64,000 nt of DNA from Bog-756 sp963704585 (GTDB lineage Bacteria > Actinomycetota > Acidimicrobiia > Acidimicrobiales > RAAP-2): NCBI GenBank assembly GCA_963704585.1, contig OY969919.1, positions 2,108,001 through 2,172,000 of the forward strand. The letters are read 5' to 3'. Numbering within the stretch: the first letter of the stretch is position 1; every line of letters starts with the position of its first letter. The position numbers were made by a program, and so were the translations under genes. The notes beneath the pieces are model-generated. The model was given only the letters and a program-made list of their open reading frames with translations. It made no database searches and was not told the origin of the DNA. Of the stretch, positions 25,801 through 35,494 are shown one piece after another.

Positions 25801-28800
25801 ATGCTCGCCACGCGGATTCGTAGAGCGGTTCTCGTCCCGATTGTGATCCTTTCGCTCGTCGCGCCGTCAGTCGTCCTGGCGACTGCACGCGTGGCGGAAG
25901 CCAAGGCGTCGAGTTACAAGGCGAGCGTGCTCCAAAATGACCCCTCGCTCTACTGGCGACTCGACGAGAGCGGTGGGACGGCCGCGAACGATTCCTCGGG
26001 CAATGGCAACGACGGCACCTACTCGTCTTCCGATATCACCTACGGCATCACAGGCGCTCTCGAAGGTCGCGCCGATACGGCTGTCGCGATTGGCTCGACC
26101 GGGTCGATCACGTCCGGCGCTGGCGGACTTCCATCCGCCACACAAGCGGCCACCTATGAGCTGTGGTTCAACACGACCCAGCCCTACACGGACCTGATGT
26201 CCGTTCCCGGGACCACCATCGAATACGGAAACGGTGGGTCGCCGGATCTCCTGTTCGGCAACAACGCGGCGGGTCGACTCGAGCCGCTTCCCTCTTCCGG
26301 AAACGACGGGAGCTGGCACCTCCTGGACGTGACGACCGACGGTGCAGGCAACTACTCCGTCTATTTCGACGGCGTCTTCGCCGGCACACTCACCGGCGTC
26401 AACAACGGGACGGGCACGGACTCGAACGGGGGCGCCGGGGGGGTCGTCGTCGGGAACACCGGGCCCTATGGGGGCGGGAGTCTCGGCGCCGCATTGAGTG
26501 CTGACGAGGTCGCCGTCTATCCCACACAGCTTGCACAGGGAGCGATCGACGCCCACTGGACACTGGGGGGGAGCAATCAGCAAACCGTGTGCCCCACCAC
26601 GCCGACGTCTGCCTACGCGACGTCCGTGTTGAGCGACAACCCGGCTCTCTACCTGCGGCTGGACGAGCTGGCGACCGACCCGGCGGGGCGAGTGGCCTTC
26701 GATTCCTCCACGAGCTGCACTGCTGCAGCCCCGACCAACGGCACCTACGGCCCGGGGACCGCGTCCACGTCGGGTGCGCTCCTCTCCGATTCCGACACTG
26801 CGGTCACCTTCACGCAGCCAGGCGGCGAAGTCCTCGACTCGAGCAGCTCGCTCCCGTCCGCGACAGAAGCGGCCACCTATGAGTTGTGGTTCAACACGAC
26901 CCAGCCCTACACGGACCTGATGTCCGTTCCCGGGACCACCATCGAATACGGAAACGGTGGGTCGCCGGATCTCCTGTTCGGCAACAACGCGGCGGGTCGA
27001 CTCGAGCCGCTTCCCTCTTCCGGAAACGACGGGAGCTGGCACCTCCTGGACGTGACGACCGACGGTGCAGGCAACTACTCCGTCTATTTCGACGGCGTCT
27101 TCGCCGGCACACTCACCGGCGTCAACAACGGGACGGGCACGGACTCGAACGGGGGCGCCGGGGGGGTCGTCGTCGGGAACACCGGGCCCTATGGGGGCGG
27201 GAGTCTCGGCGCCGCATTGAGTGCTGACGAGGTCGCCGTCTATCCCACACAGCTTGCACAGGGAGCGATCGACGCCCACTACCAGGCGGCAAAGGCAGGC
27301 CCGTGCAGTCCGCTGGCACTGCCAAACCATCTGTCTCCAACGGGCCAGCCCGAGCCGAAGACCGTCGTCATCATGGTGCCCGGGATCCACACAGCTGCAG
27401 GACCGAATGACTACTACCCATTCGACCCGGCCGGAGCCTCACCCTCCGCAGGCGAGCCCAATGACGACGTAGTGACTGGTTACTGCTACCCCTATTCCGC
27501 CTCACAGTTCATGCCTGGCGTTCTCAACGCCGTTTTGACCGATGACCCCTCGTCAGCAGTCACCCTGAATGAGGGGACGTCACCGGACACGAAGGCCATC
27601 GCCATGACGGGAGCCCTCCTGCTCCCGTTCGGCTATGAGGGTGCTTACCTGACTCCGGAACCGGGCGGGGTGGGTCCACTTCTCCACGTGAGCGGGTACG
27701 ACTCGTCGTCGTCGTCCGACTGGTCAAGTGCCGCGGTTCCTGCAAGCTATCTGGAACAAGAGATCCAGTCCGTCCACTCGGTCTGGCCCGATTCACCGAT
27801 CGATGTCGTTGCAGACAGCGGAGGCGGCGTCGTCGCCCTGGCGTGGTGGGACACGTGGGACAAGGGTGACCACAACGTCCGCCCGAATTTGAACGGGTTC
27901 CCGAGCAATGGATTCGGGGTGGGGAGCCATCAGAACGTCCAGCATGTCATCACCCTCGACTCGCCTCTGAACGGGGTGGCTGCGGGACTCGGGTGTTCAT
28001 TGCTCAGCGCGATCAATGCGTGCAACTACGGCGGAGGCGTCGCGGAGGACTACAACGAGCGCTGGGCGAGTGGCTTTTCGGGTTCGACGCCTACGTACGA
28101 CGATCGCTACCTGAGCGAGGATACCGACGGCTCGTTCATTCCGATCGGCACGCACGGTGACGAAGCTTTCGATCTTGGCGACTTCAATCCTGCAACAGAT
28201 GTGGGCATCGACGGACTGTTCTCTCAAATCTTCATCGACGATTCCGGCAATGCGGTCGCGCCGGACGTCGTCGACCCATGCGATGCCTCACAGTTCTCGG
28301 GCGGCTCGAACCAGTTCAATGAGACCCACACGATGGTCGAATACTGCCCCTCCGTGAGTAGCCGCCTCTCCTCTGTAGTTTCGACCGACGAACAAGCGGC
28401 AAGTCGATCGATCATTGCGGGGACTGCGATCCGGTCACGCTCCGGCGCGTACCGGAGAGCCGCAACCGTCGGCTTCACCGGGGACGCTCGCCTGTCGAGT
28501 GCGGGAACCCGGCAAGCGCAAATCTCCAGCCGCACCGCTTCTCCGGGGGGAGAGCTGACAATCACGGGATCAGGCTTCGGATCACAGACTGGGTCCGTAT
28601 CCTTCGTCGGCCTCGGATCTGGCAATGGAAGCCTCGGGTCGGTCGTGAACTGGTCGGACACGAGTGTGACGGTGACCGTTCCTGCCATTGACGACTCCGC
28701 TGCTTTCATCGAGCTCGCCTTGGCGGACGGATCAACCGTGGCCGCAGGGCCAGTCTCCCTCCTCGGGCCGGCCACCGGTGTCGCGTCCATCAAGACCAGT

Positions 28801-29925
28801 GCGCCGGCGCCTCAGCCAGGCGGGCTGCCGGAAACGGTGAGCGCCACGGCGCTGGACGCGAGCGACAATCCGGTGGCTGGCGCCACGATCGACCTGACGG
28901 GTACACCAGACGAATTGAGCGCCGTGACGGGTGCGAACGGAAGGGCATCGTTTCACGTCAGAGGATTCGGATCCGTCCCGGTCGAACTGGTGAGCGGGAG
29001 CGCATTCGCACCCGCGGAATTGATATGGACCCAGGCAGAGCCCGACAACGTCGGGCTCTCCGCGACCACGGTGATACCCGAACCGGGCCTGACAGTCCCC
29101 ATGTCGATCAGCGTGTCCAATTCGAGTGGGGCTCCGGTCGCAGGCGCCACAATTTCCGTCGACGCCTCGAGTAACGGCTCCCAAGTGCCAACTTCGGCTG
29201 CGACTGTGACGACCAATGCTCAAGGCCAGGCAACAGTGTCGGTGGGTCCCGTCCCAGCGACCCCGGTGACGGTCGTCGCTGACGCGCAATCGGCGGCACC
29301 GAGCGCTGGGGTGCTGGTCCTCTCCCCGCTCAACGTCAAAGCTTCACCAGACCAGACAAGGGTCGTGAATCGATCCAGCCTGATCAAGGTGGCTTCGCTT
29401 TCTGCCACCGGCTTCGTCCCATCGTCCGGTGCAATCTCAGCTTCCATCGACTGGGGAGACGGGAGTTCGACGCCTGCAGTCATGAGCTGCAACAAGCAGC
29501 AGATTTGTGCTGTCGAAGGAACCCACGACTGGATCGCGGTGGGCGACTACACCGTCAAGACACAGATCGAACCGGCAAACGACTCCGCTGACGCTGGCGA
29601 CACGTCATCGATGCAGGTTGTTGTGACCGCCTGTGCCAAACAGAAGGTGGACTGCATCGACAGTCCGGCGGCCGATGCCGTCGCGTCGGGAGCTTCCTTC
29701 TCATTCACGGTGACCACGTCGGGATTGCCCACCCCTACGATCCGGGAAACGGGAACACTGCCGGTCGGCGTCACCTTCCGCGATCTTCACAGTGGGTCGG
29801 CGGTTCTCTCAGGAACCCCGCAATCCGGTAACGGAGGGACCTACCCGCTGAAGATCACCGCTCGCTTTGGAACCGGAACGATGAAGGTCGTCGCAACCCA
29901 AACGTTCACCTTGACGGTCACGTAA
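25801..29925 (+). CDS. Secreted tandem LamG / alpha-beta hydrolase-like / IPT / Ig multidomain protein
   Basis: 1374 residues; ATG 25801 with GGAG nine bases upstream. Signal peptide ~1-33. Two concanavalin/LamG-like domains (~38-255 and ~275-495), each opening with A-S-V-L-x-D-N/D-P-x-L-Y-x-R-L-D-E and sharing a 138-residue stretch that is identical at protein level. Next a hydrolase-like region (~518-855) starting TVVIMVPGIHTAAG with putative nucleophile Ser673 in VADSGGGV, a variant of GxSxG with Ala first; a His occurs later in NETHTMVEYCPS. Then an IPT/TIG domain (~905-995), two Ig-like domains, a PKD-like segment (DWGDGSST) and a C-terminal He_PIG-like Ig domain. Perhaps a surface-binding esterase; substrate unknown. 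Confidence 0.8.
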   Translation: MLATRIRRAVLVPIVILSLVAPSVVLATARVAEAKASSYKASVLQNDPSLYWRLDESGGTAANDSSGNGNDGTYSSSDITYGITGALEGRADTAVAIGSTGSITSGAGGLPSATQAATYELWFNTTQPYTDLMSVPGTTIEYGNGGSPDLLFGNNAAGRLEPLPSSGNDGSWHLLDVTTDGAGNYSVYFDGVFAGTLTGVNNGTGTDSNGGAGGVVVGNTGPYGGGSLGAALSADEVAVYPTQLAQGAIDAHWTLGGSNQQTVCPTTPTSAYATSVLSDNPALYLRLDELATDPAGRVAFDSSTSCTAAAPTNGTYGPGTASTSGALLSDSDTAVTFTQPGGEVLDSSSSLPSATEAATYELWFNTTQPYTDLMSVPGTTIEYGNGGSPDLLFGNNAAGRLEPLPSSGNDGSWHLLDVTTDGAGNYSVYFDGVFAGTLTGVNNGTGTDSNGGAGGVVVGNTGPYGGGSLGAALSADEVAVYPTQLAQGAIDAHYQAAKAGPCSPLALPNHLSPTGQPEPKTVVIMVPGIHTAAGPNDYYPFDPAGASPSAGEPNDDVVTGYCYPYSASQFMPGVLNAVLTDDPSSAVTLNEGTSPDTKAIAMTGALLLPFGYEGAYLTPEPGGVGPLLHVSGYDSSSSSDWSSAAVPASYLEQEIQSVHSVWPDSPIDVVADSGGGVVALAWWDTWDKGDHNVRPNLNGFPSNGFGVGSHQNVQHVITLDSPLNGVAAGLGCSLLSAINACNYGGGVAEDYNERWASGFSGSTPTYDDRYLSEDTDGSFIPIGTHGDEAFDLGDFNPATDVGIDGLFSQIFIDDSGNAVAPDVVDPCDASQFSGGSNQFNETHTMVEYCPSVSSRLSSVVSTDEQAASRSIIAGTAIRSRSGAYRRAATVGFTGDARLSSAGTRQAQISSRTASPGGELTITGSGFGSQTGSVSFVGLGSGNGSLGSVVNWSDTSVTVTVPAIDDSAAFIELALADGSTVAAGPVSLLGPATGVASIKTSAPAPQPGGLPETVSATALDASDNPVAGATIDLTGTPDELSAVTGANGRASFHVRGFGSVPVELVSGSAFAPAELIWTQAEPDNVGLSATTVIPEPGLTVPMSISVSNSSGAPVAGATISVDASSNGSQVPTSAATVTTNAQGQATVSVGPVPATPVTVVADAQSAAPSAGVLVLSPLNVKASPDQTRVVNRSSLIKVASLSATGFVPSSGAISASIDWGDGSSTPAVMSCNKQQICAVEGTHDWIAVGDYTVKTQIEPANDSADAGDTSSMQVVVTACAKQKVDCIDSPAADAVASGASFSFTVTTSGLPTPTIRETGTLPVGVTFRDLHSGSAVLSGTPQSGNGGTYPLKITARFGTGTMKVVATQTFTLTVT
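26144..26557 (+). repeat. 414-bp intragenic direct repeat, copy 1
   Basis: Encodes most of the first LamG-like domain. Compared by eye with 26867-27280 it shows a single difference (CTG versus TTG leucine codon, near 26161), a synonymous change. Offset between copies is 723 bp, in frame. Confidence 0.95.
26867..27280 (+). repeat. 414-bp intragenic direct repeat, copy 2
   Basis: Second copy of 26144-26557. The sequences flanking both copies are only family-related, so the near identity must be recent (duplication or gene conversion). Confidence 0.95.
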
Positions 29926-30117
29926 GGACGGGACTTGATAAGGGCATCCTCTGTGCGTCGAGCGGCGATTGCCCATACCGAGCAGACGTCGGCCGCCCTG
30001 AAGCACAATGGTTGTCCATGGCGGGGACCTGTGCCCGGGCCATCGGTCTGGTCCGATCACTTCGGCCGCCTCGCTCCAGGGTTCTTCGAAGGTACCCAAC
30101 AAGCGACAGGAGGCACG

Positions 30118-31758
30118 ATGAAGAAGGGATCAGCTTTCGCAAGAACGGCTCGGAGGCTGAGGAGTTTCCCGGTCCTCGCGGCCGTTCTGGCTGTCGTGCT
30201 GCCGGTCGCCACCATCGCCCTCTCGGCAACGCCCGCAGCGGCAGATGTCGTCGATCAATACGCCGTGCAGAGCCCGACGAACGTGCCCGGCGGCGATCCC
30301 GGCGGCGCCACCTACGGACCCGACGGCAACGTCTGGTTCACCGACTTGCAGAACAATGCGATCGGGAAGGTCACACCCTCTGGCGTCGTCACCGAGTACC
30401 CGGTCACCACTGCAAATGCCGGAGTAGCGGACATCGCACTCGGTTCCGACAACAACCTCTGGTTCACGGAGGCAACAGCGAATCAGATCGGGATGATCGA
30501 CCCGAAGTCGCCCTCCACCGTGACCGAGTACCCCATACCGACTGCTGCCAGCGGCGCGTACGGCATCGCCGCGGGGTCCGACGGCGATCTCTGGTTCGCG
30601 GAGAGCAACTCGGGCAAGGTCGCCCATTTCTCGCCATCAGCTCCGACCAGCATCATCGAGACCGCTATCCCGTCGTGCACCGGGTGCGCTCCCCTCACCA
30701 TCGCCGCCGGTCCCGACAAGAACGTCTGGTTCACGGAGGAGTTCGCAAACAAGATCGGTCGCATCAACCCGAAGACACTCAAGATCTCCCAGTTCAAGGC
30801 CGGACCGAAACTCGGGCGGCCCGGCCTGGGATCACCCCAGACGATCCTCTCGGGTGCGAACGGTGACGTGTGGTTCCTGGATTTCGTGAACGAGTCGGGA
30901 ACGGACCTCCTGCAGGGCATCAACACGTCCGGAGTGATCGTGACCACTCAGACCTTCCTCACCCAAGACGGGTGCTGCTCGGCTGTCACCTCCGGGCAGA
31001 CCGGCGACCTCTGGTTGCCGGAGACCCAGCCGTCGAACGCGGTCCTGCAGCTCGACTCGTCGGGGAACTTCATCGCGTCGGACCCCATCCCGAGCGCACC
31101 GGCCGAAGTTGGCGGCATGACGATGGGAACGGACAACAACATCTGGATGGCCGACGACGGTCCGGGCACGGTCACGAGTACCACGGGCAACATGGACGTG
31201 ATCGCCATCCCGCACCCGAACATCGACAACGTGTACTACCTGCCCAACCGGTTCTTCATCCCGAACGAGGCGACACTCGGGCAGCAGGGCGACACGGTGA
31301 ACTGGATCGGGCTCAACCCGAAGAACGACAGCATCACCGACTCCTCGGGCATGGGTCTCTTCGGTTCACAGGACTCGCTCAACACGATCAACTCCACGTA
31401 CCAGTTCTCCTTTGATGCTGCCGGCACCTACAGGTTCAGGGGCGGAGCAGGAGGGACCGGGAAGGTGGCGGTGCCTCTTGTCGTCCAGCTCGCTGTCGGC
31501 GCCACGAACGTCGCCAACGTCACCTGGTCGTCAGCGGCGCCTCCAGGCGGGTTCGCGTTTCTCGTCCAGGAGAAGGAGCCCGGCGCCACGAGTTGGACGA
31601 ATTGGCAGGTCGGAACGACGGCTACCTCAGGGAGCATCAGCCCGGCGAGTGGCGGCTACATCGGACCGGGTACGTACAAGTTCCGGTCTCTCATCATGAA
31701 CACCGCGAACGGAACCGCCTCGGGCTTCTCCCCGGTGGGCTCGATCACGTTGAGCTAG
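30118..31758 (+). CDS. Secreted Vgb-like beta-propeller with cupredoxin-like C-terminal domain
   Basis: 546 residues; ATG 30118 has AGGAGG at optimal distance. Signal peptide ~1-40 (VLPVATIALSATPAAA-D). The propeller (~45-355) consists of blades with the virginiamycin-B-lyase/streptogramin-lyase signature P-x-G-N/D-x-W-F-T/A repeated (PDGNVWFTDLQNNAIGKV, DNNLWFTEATANQIG, DGDLWFAESNSGKV, DKNVWFTEEFANKIGRI). It is followed by a cupredoxin-like segment (~375-455: FFIPNEATLGQQGDTVNWIG ... FDAAGTYRF) in which the usual His/Cys/His/Met copper ligands are missing, and a final fibronectin-like domain. No lyase activity can be inferred; many such propellers are binding proteins. It follows the LamG gene by 192 bases on the same strand. 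Confidence 0.8.
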   Translation: MKKGSAFARTARRLRSFPVLAAVLAVVLPVATIALSATPAAADVVDQYAVQSPTNVPGGDPGGATYGPDGNVWFTDLQNNAIGKVTPSGVVTEYPVTTANAGVADIALGSDNNLWFTEATANQIGMIDPKSPSTVTEYPIPTAASGAYGIAAGSDGDLWFAESNSGKVAHFSPSAPTSIIETAIPSCTGCAPLTIAAGPDKNVWFTEEFANKIGRINPKTLKISQFKAGPKLGRPGLGSPQTILSGANGDVWFLDFVNESGTDLLQGINTSGVIVTTQTFLTQDGCCSAVTSGQTGDLWLPETQPSNAVLQLDSSGNFIASDPIPSAPAEVGGMTMGTDNNIWMADDGPGTVTSTTGNMDVIAIPHPNIDNVYYLPNRFFIPNEATLGQQGDTVNWIGLNPKNDSITDSSGMGLFGSQDSLNTINSTYQFSFDAAGTYRFRGGAGGTGKVAVPLVVQLAVGATNVANVTWSSAAPPGGFAFLVQEKEPGATSWTNWQVGTTATSGSISPASGGYIGPGTYKFRSLIMNTANGTASGFSPVGSITLS

Positions 31759-31867
31759 AAGGAGCGGCGTTGCGCCGTCGAACCCGCCGCCACCGAGCGA
31801 GGTCTTCGAGCACCCGACGGCGTATGCCGACCATGCTCCTGAATTGTCTCGTGCCATGACCTGCGAG

Positions 31868-34800
31868 TCACGTCGGGAGGGGTGGAGCACGGGTCCCGTG
31901 GAAGGTCGAGCTGAACGTCTCGATCCATCGCAACAAGCCGTACTGCCCGAGCCGGGTCGCCTCCCGTCGGGCGAGTTCGAGCCGTCCGGTGACAGCGGCG
32001 GGTTCGGCGCCAGCGGCGTGCAGAGCCCGTGCGAGCTCGAAGCTCGTCCGTGCGACAAGGGGCGGCGCCTCGAGCCTCGTGTGCACGGCCAGTGCCCGCT
32101 CGAGATGCCGGCAGGCATCCTCGGCGTGCCCGAGCGTTCGCGCCAGGAGCCCGAGCGACTTCTCGACCGAGCACCAGAGCACGTAGCCGTCGCCGAGCAC
32201 GATGCATCGGTCGGCGAAGGGCGCGAGCAATTCGTAGCACTCAGCCGCGACGCCGCCGTCGCCGGTCAACGAACAGGTCTCGGCCACCGCTCCCATCAAG
32301 AAGAGCCATTCCTGGTCCCGCCGGATGCCGGCGAGGCCGGCGAGGCCGGCGCCCGCCAGCACTGCCAGCTGCTCGCGGGCTTCTTCGTTCAGTCCCAGTT
32401 CGGCCAAGATGACTGAGAGACCGGCGCGCCAGGCTGGCACCTGTGGGTACTGAGCGACGAAGTCGCGGCCGGCGTCGAGAACCTCCGCGGCACGGCCCTG
32501 CTCGATCCGAAGGGCGCAGAGTTGACCTGCGAAACCCTGTATGGCGTACCCGAACACCTCGGGTGCCACCGTCATCCCTTCGGCGATCAGCCGCTCAGTC
32601 TCGTCGAACTCGCCACGAGCGAGCGCGCGCCCGCCGAGAAGCGCAAGCGCCCAGACCCGGTGATGCGGGCTCTGGTGATCGTCGGTCATGGCGGCATAAC
32701 GTGCCACGTCGTCGTCGAGATCGGGCCTGCGTCCAAGCTCGAGCTCCGAGACGATGGCCCACGCCTCACCTGCCATCGCGAGCTCGACGTCACCGAGCTC
32801 GGCTGCGAGAGCACGAAGCTCACGGGCCATCGGCAGCCGCTCGTCCGAGTTCGCCGGGTGCCACAGCGCTCGGAGCCGGCCGTTCAAGGCATCGGCAAGT
32901 GCCCGGGTGTCTTCGAGTCGGCGTCCCATCGCCAGTGCTTGCTCCGCGATGGCGCTCCGAGCTTCGGCGTCGGGGCTGAAGTACAGCTCCTCGGCCAAGC
33001 GGGCGAGCAGGCGGACACGGCTCGGAGTCTCCTCGCCCTCGCTGAAGGCGAGCGCCTCGCGCACGAGCTCGATGAGCCAGTCCGAGACCGTGCCGTACTC
33101 GGTCCACAGGTGGCGCATCGATGTGCCGCTGATGCCGAGCGCCAGCTCGGTCAGTCGATCGGGGTCGCCGAGCTCCCGGTAGACGGAGGCGACCACCTCG
33201 AAGTCCGCCTTGGCGCGGGCCCGCTCGCCCGAGGCGAACAACACACGGGCGCGGGCGAACTGCACGTCGGCCCTTGTCGATGCACCGACGTCGACGCGGC
33301 CGCAGTCGATGAGATCGAGAGCTATCTCGAAGTACGAGTAGGCGTCCTCGTACGCGAGGGAGGCGAGAGCGTTGTTGCCGGCGCGGCTCGCGTGAGTGAT
33401 CGCCTTGTTGGCCGCCTCGGCCGAACCAGCAGCGGCGAAGTGGCGGGCGAGCTGTGCCGGAAGGTCACGGCGTGTTTCGTCAAGCACGAGTTCGAGGGCG
33501 ATGCCGACCTGCTGATGGAGGAGGGATCGCCTAGCGGGCCCGATGCCGCGATAGATCACATCGCGGATGAGCGAGTGCGAGAAGACGTACTTACCCGCGG
33601 CGCCCGGATGGACGATGCCGGCACGGTCGAGCTCACCGAGCAGCCGCGCGAAGGCAGCGGTCGGAAGACCCGTCAATTCGTCGACGAGCTCAGCATCGAA
33701 TTCGACACCCACGACCGCCGCCATCTCCAGAACCTCGCGGGCGGCCGGGTCGAGGCGCGCGACCTGGCGGTCGATGACGCCACGCACCGTGACGGGAAGG
33801 TCGAGGTCGTCGATCGCGTCGAGGACCGTTCCTCCGGTCTCGTCGAGCTGGCGCAACAAGGCGGTCACGAAGAACGGGTTGCCGCCGGTCTTCGCCTGAA
33901 CCATCGTACCGAGGCTGATCGGCGTGGCCGCCGGGACGAGATTCGCGATGAGCGAGTCGACGTCAGTTGGTGCGAGTCCGTCGAGGTTTCGATGCACCGC
34001 GCGCCCGTCGCGCCGGAGTTCGCTCACGGTGGCGATCAAGGCGTCGTCAGACGACAGCTCCGTCGTCCGAGCGGTTGCGAGGATGAGAATGCACACCGGG
34101 GGCGCAGCCCGCAGGAAGTGGGCGAGGAGCGCCAGCGTCGAGCGGTCCACCCACTGCAGGTCGTCGATGACGAGCAGCACCGGGGCGTCGGCGGCGGTGC
34201 GCTCGAGCAGCTCGGTGACGGTCTGGAACATGCGGTGTCGTTCGAGGTCGGGATCGCCCCTCAGCGTGGGCTCGTCCGGGACTCCGAAGAGGTGCCACAA
34301 CGGCGTCGTAGCCGCCACTGTTCCGACGAGCGGACCGAGCGCGGCTGCGAGCGCTTCGAAGGGCACTCCTCCGTCCTCGGTGCAGCGACCCCAGAGCACC
34401 GTCGTTCCCCCGCGGTAGCAACGCTCGGCGAACTCGGCGGCTATGCGCGTCTTGCCGATGCCCGGTTCGCCTTGTACGAGCGCAAGCCGTGGCTCGCCCC
34501 GGCAAGCCGCGTGCCACTGGGCGCCGAGCCAGGCGAGTTCCTCGGTCCTCCCGACGAATCGCGGACTGGCCACCTGCGCGGCGGCGGGAAGTGCATGTGC
34601 CCGACGAGTGGTACCCAGTGCGACCAGCTCGAGATTGGGGGCCTGCTCCAGGATCAACTGTTCGAGGCGCTGCAGTTCATGGCATGGATCGAGGCCGAGC
34701 TGCTCGCGCAAGGCGTGACGCAGGCTGCCGTAGGCACTCAGCGCGTCACCCTGGCGGCCGGCGCGGTAGAGCGCCACCATGAGATGGCCGATCGGCTGCT

Positions 34801-35413
34801 CGCGTAGCGGGTTCGCGCCGACGAGTGGCTGCAGCGTGGAAATCGCTTCGGCGACGCGGCCACACGCGAGCGCAGCGGCTGCAAACTCCTGTTGAGCGTC
34901 GATGCGCAGCTCGTCGAGTCGGAGCGCGTCGACCTGAACGAAGGGCTCCGTCGCGAACTCGACGAATGCCGGGCCGCGCCAGAGAGCGAGTGCGTTGCCG
35001 AGCACCTCGTGGGCGACGGCGTGGCGCTCGAGCGCCACGGCGCGGCGCGCCTCGGCGAGCAGCCGCTCGAAACGATCCGAGTCAATCGAATCGGCCTCGA
35101 CATCGAGCACGTAGCCTGCCGGCATCGTCCGGAGCGGACCCTGTGTGTTGCCGGTATCGGAGGATCCCAGCGCCTTGCGCAACCGCACGATGTGGGTCTG
35201 GAGGGTATTCGCGGCGGTACGCGGCGGGTCGCCCTGCCAGAGAAGGTCCGCAATGCGGTCCGCTGTCATCAGCTGATTCGCGTGCAGGAGCAACAGCGCG
35301 AGGAGGGCGCGCTGGCGAGGCCCGCGCACCTCGAGCGGCTCCGAATCCCGAAGCACGGCGAGCGTGCCGAGAATCCCGAACTCCGTCAGAGGCCTCCTCG
35401 CTACGGCGTCCAC
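31868..35413 (-). CDS. SARP/BTAD transcriptional regulator with AAA ATPase and TPR-like tail
   Basis: 1181 residues; GTG 35413 is chosen (in-frame TTG 35419 also possible, RBS unclear). Domains: OmpR-type winged helix (~8-100, GPRQRALLALLLLHANQLMT, LQTHIVRLRKALG), bacterial transcriptional activator domain BTAD (~105-250), ATPase with Walker A GEPGIGKT (~315) and Walker B VLLVIDDLQWVD, then a long helical TPR-like C-terminus. This is the AfsR/large-SARP architecture: nucleotide-dependent activators of secondary-metabolite or developmental genes. It is divergent from the glycine-rich surface protein gene with only about 80 bases between starts, so that gene is the obvious candidate target. Confidence 0.92.
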   Translation of the reverse strand: MDAVARRPLTEFGILGTLAVLRDSEPLEVRGPRQRALLALLLLHANQLMTADRIADLLWQGDPPRTAANTLQTHIVRLRKALGSSDTGNTQGPLRTMPAGYVLDVEADSIDSDRFERLLAEARRAVALERHAVAHEVLGNALALWRGPAFVEFATEPFVQVDALRLDELRIDAQQEFAAAALACGRVAEAISTLQPLVGANPLREQPIGHLMVALYRAGRQGDALSAYGSLRHALREQLGLDPCHELQRLEQLILEQAPNLELVALGTTRRAHALPAAAQVASPRFVGRTEELAWLGAQWHAACRGEPRLALVQGEPGIGKTRIAAEFAERCYRGGTTVLWGRCTEDGGVPFEALAAALGPLVGTVAATTPLWHLFGVPDEPTLRGDPDLERHRMFQTVTELLERTAADAPVLLVIDDLQWVDRSTLALLAHFLRAAPPVCILILATARTTELSSDDALIATVSELRRDGRAVHRNLDGLAPTDVDSLIANLVPAATPISLGTMVQAKTGGNPFFVTALLRQLDETGGTVLDAIDDLDLPVTVRGVIDRQVARLDPAAREVLEMAAVVGVEFDAELVDELTGLPTAAFARLLGELDRAGIVHPGAAGKYVFSHSLIRDVIYRGIGPARRSLLHQQVGIALELVLDETRRDLPAQLARHFAAAGSAEAANKAITHASRAGNNALASLAYEDAYSYFEIALDLIDCGRVDVGASTRADVQFARARVLFASGERARAKADFEVVASVYRELGDPDRLTELALGISGTSMRHLWTEYGTVSDWLIELVREALAFSEGEETPSRVRLLARLAEELYFSPDAEARSAIAEQALAMGRRLEDTRALADALNGRLRALWHPANSDERLPMARELRALAAELGDVELAMAGEAWAIVSELELGRRPDLDDDVARYAAMTDDHQSPHHRVWALALLGGRALARGEFDETERLIAEGMTVAPEVFGYAIQGFAGQLCALRIEQGRAAEVLDAGRDFVAQYPQVPAWRAGLSVILAELGLNEEAREQLAVLAGAGLAGLAGIRRDQEWLFLMGAVAETCSLTGDGGVAAECYELLAPFADRCIVLGDGYVLWCSVEKSLGLLARTLGHAEDACRHLERALAVHTRLEAPPLVARTSFELARALHAAGAEPAAVTGRLELARREATRLGQYGLLRWIETFSSTFHGTRAPPLPT

Positions 35414-35494
35414 GACCAACTGTCAACGTACTTCAAGCGCGCTGTCAGTGGCGAGGGTCAAGATCACCTCGACGAGGACATGGGAGGCGATCAG

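Noticed and set aside
35480..35494. ATG 35480 as start of the glycine-rich protein
   Set aside because: The nearest GAGG is only two bases from the ATG, whereas GTG 35495 has GGGAGG at normal spacing.
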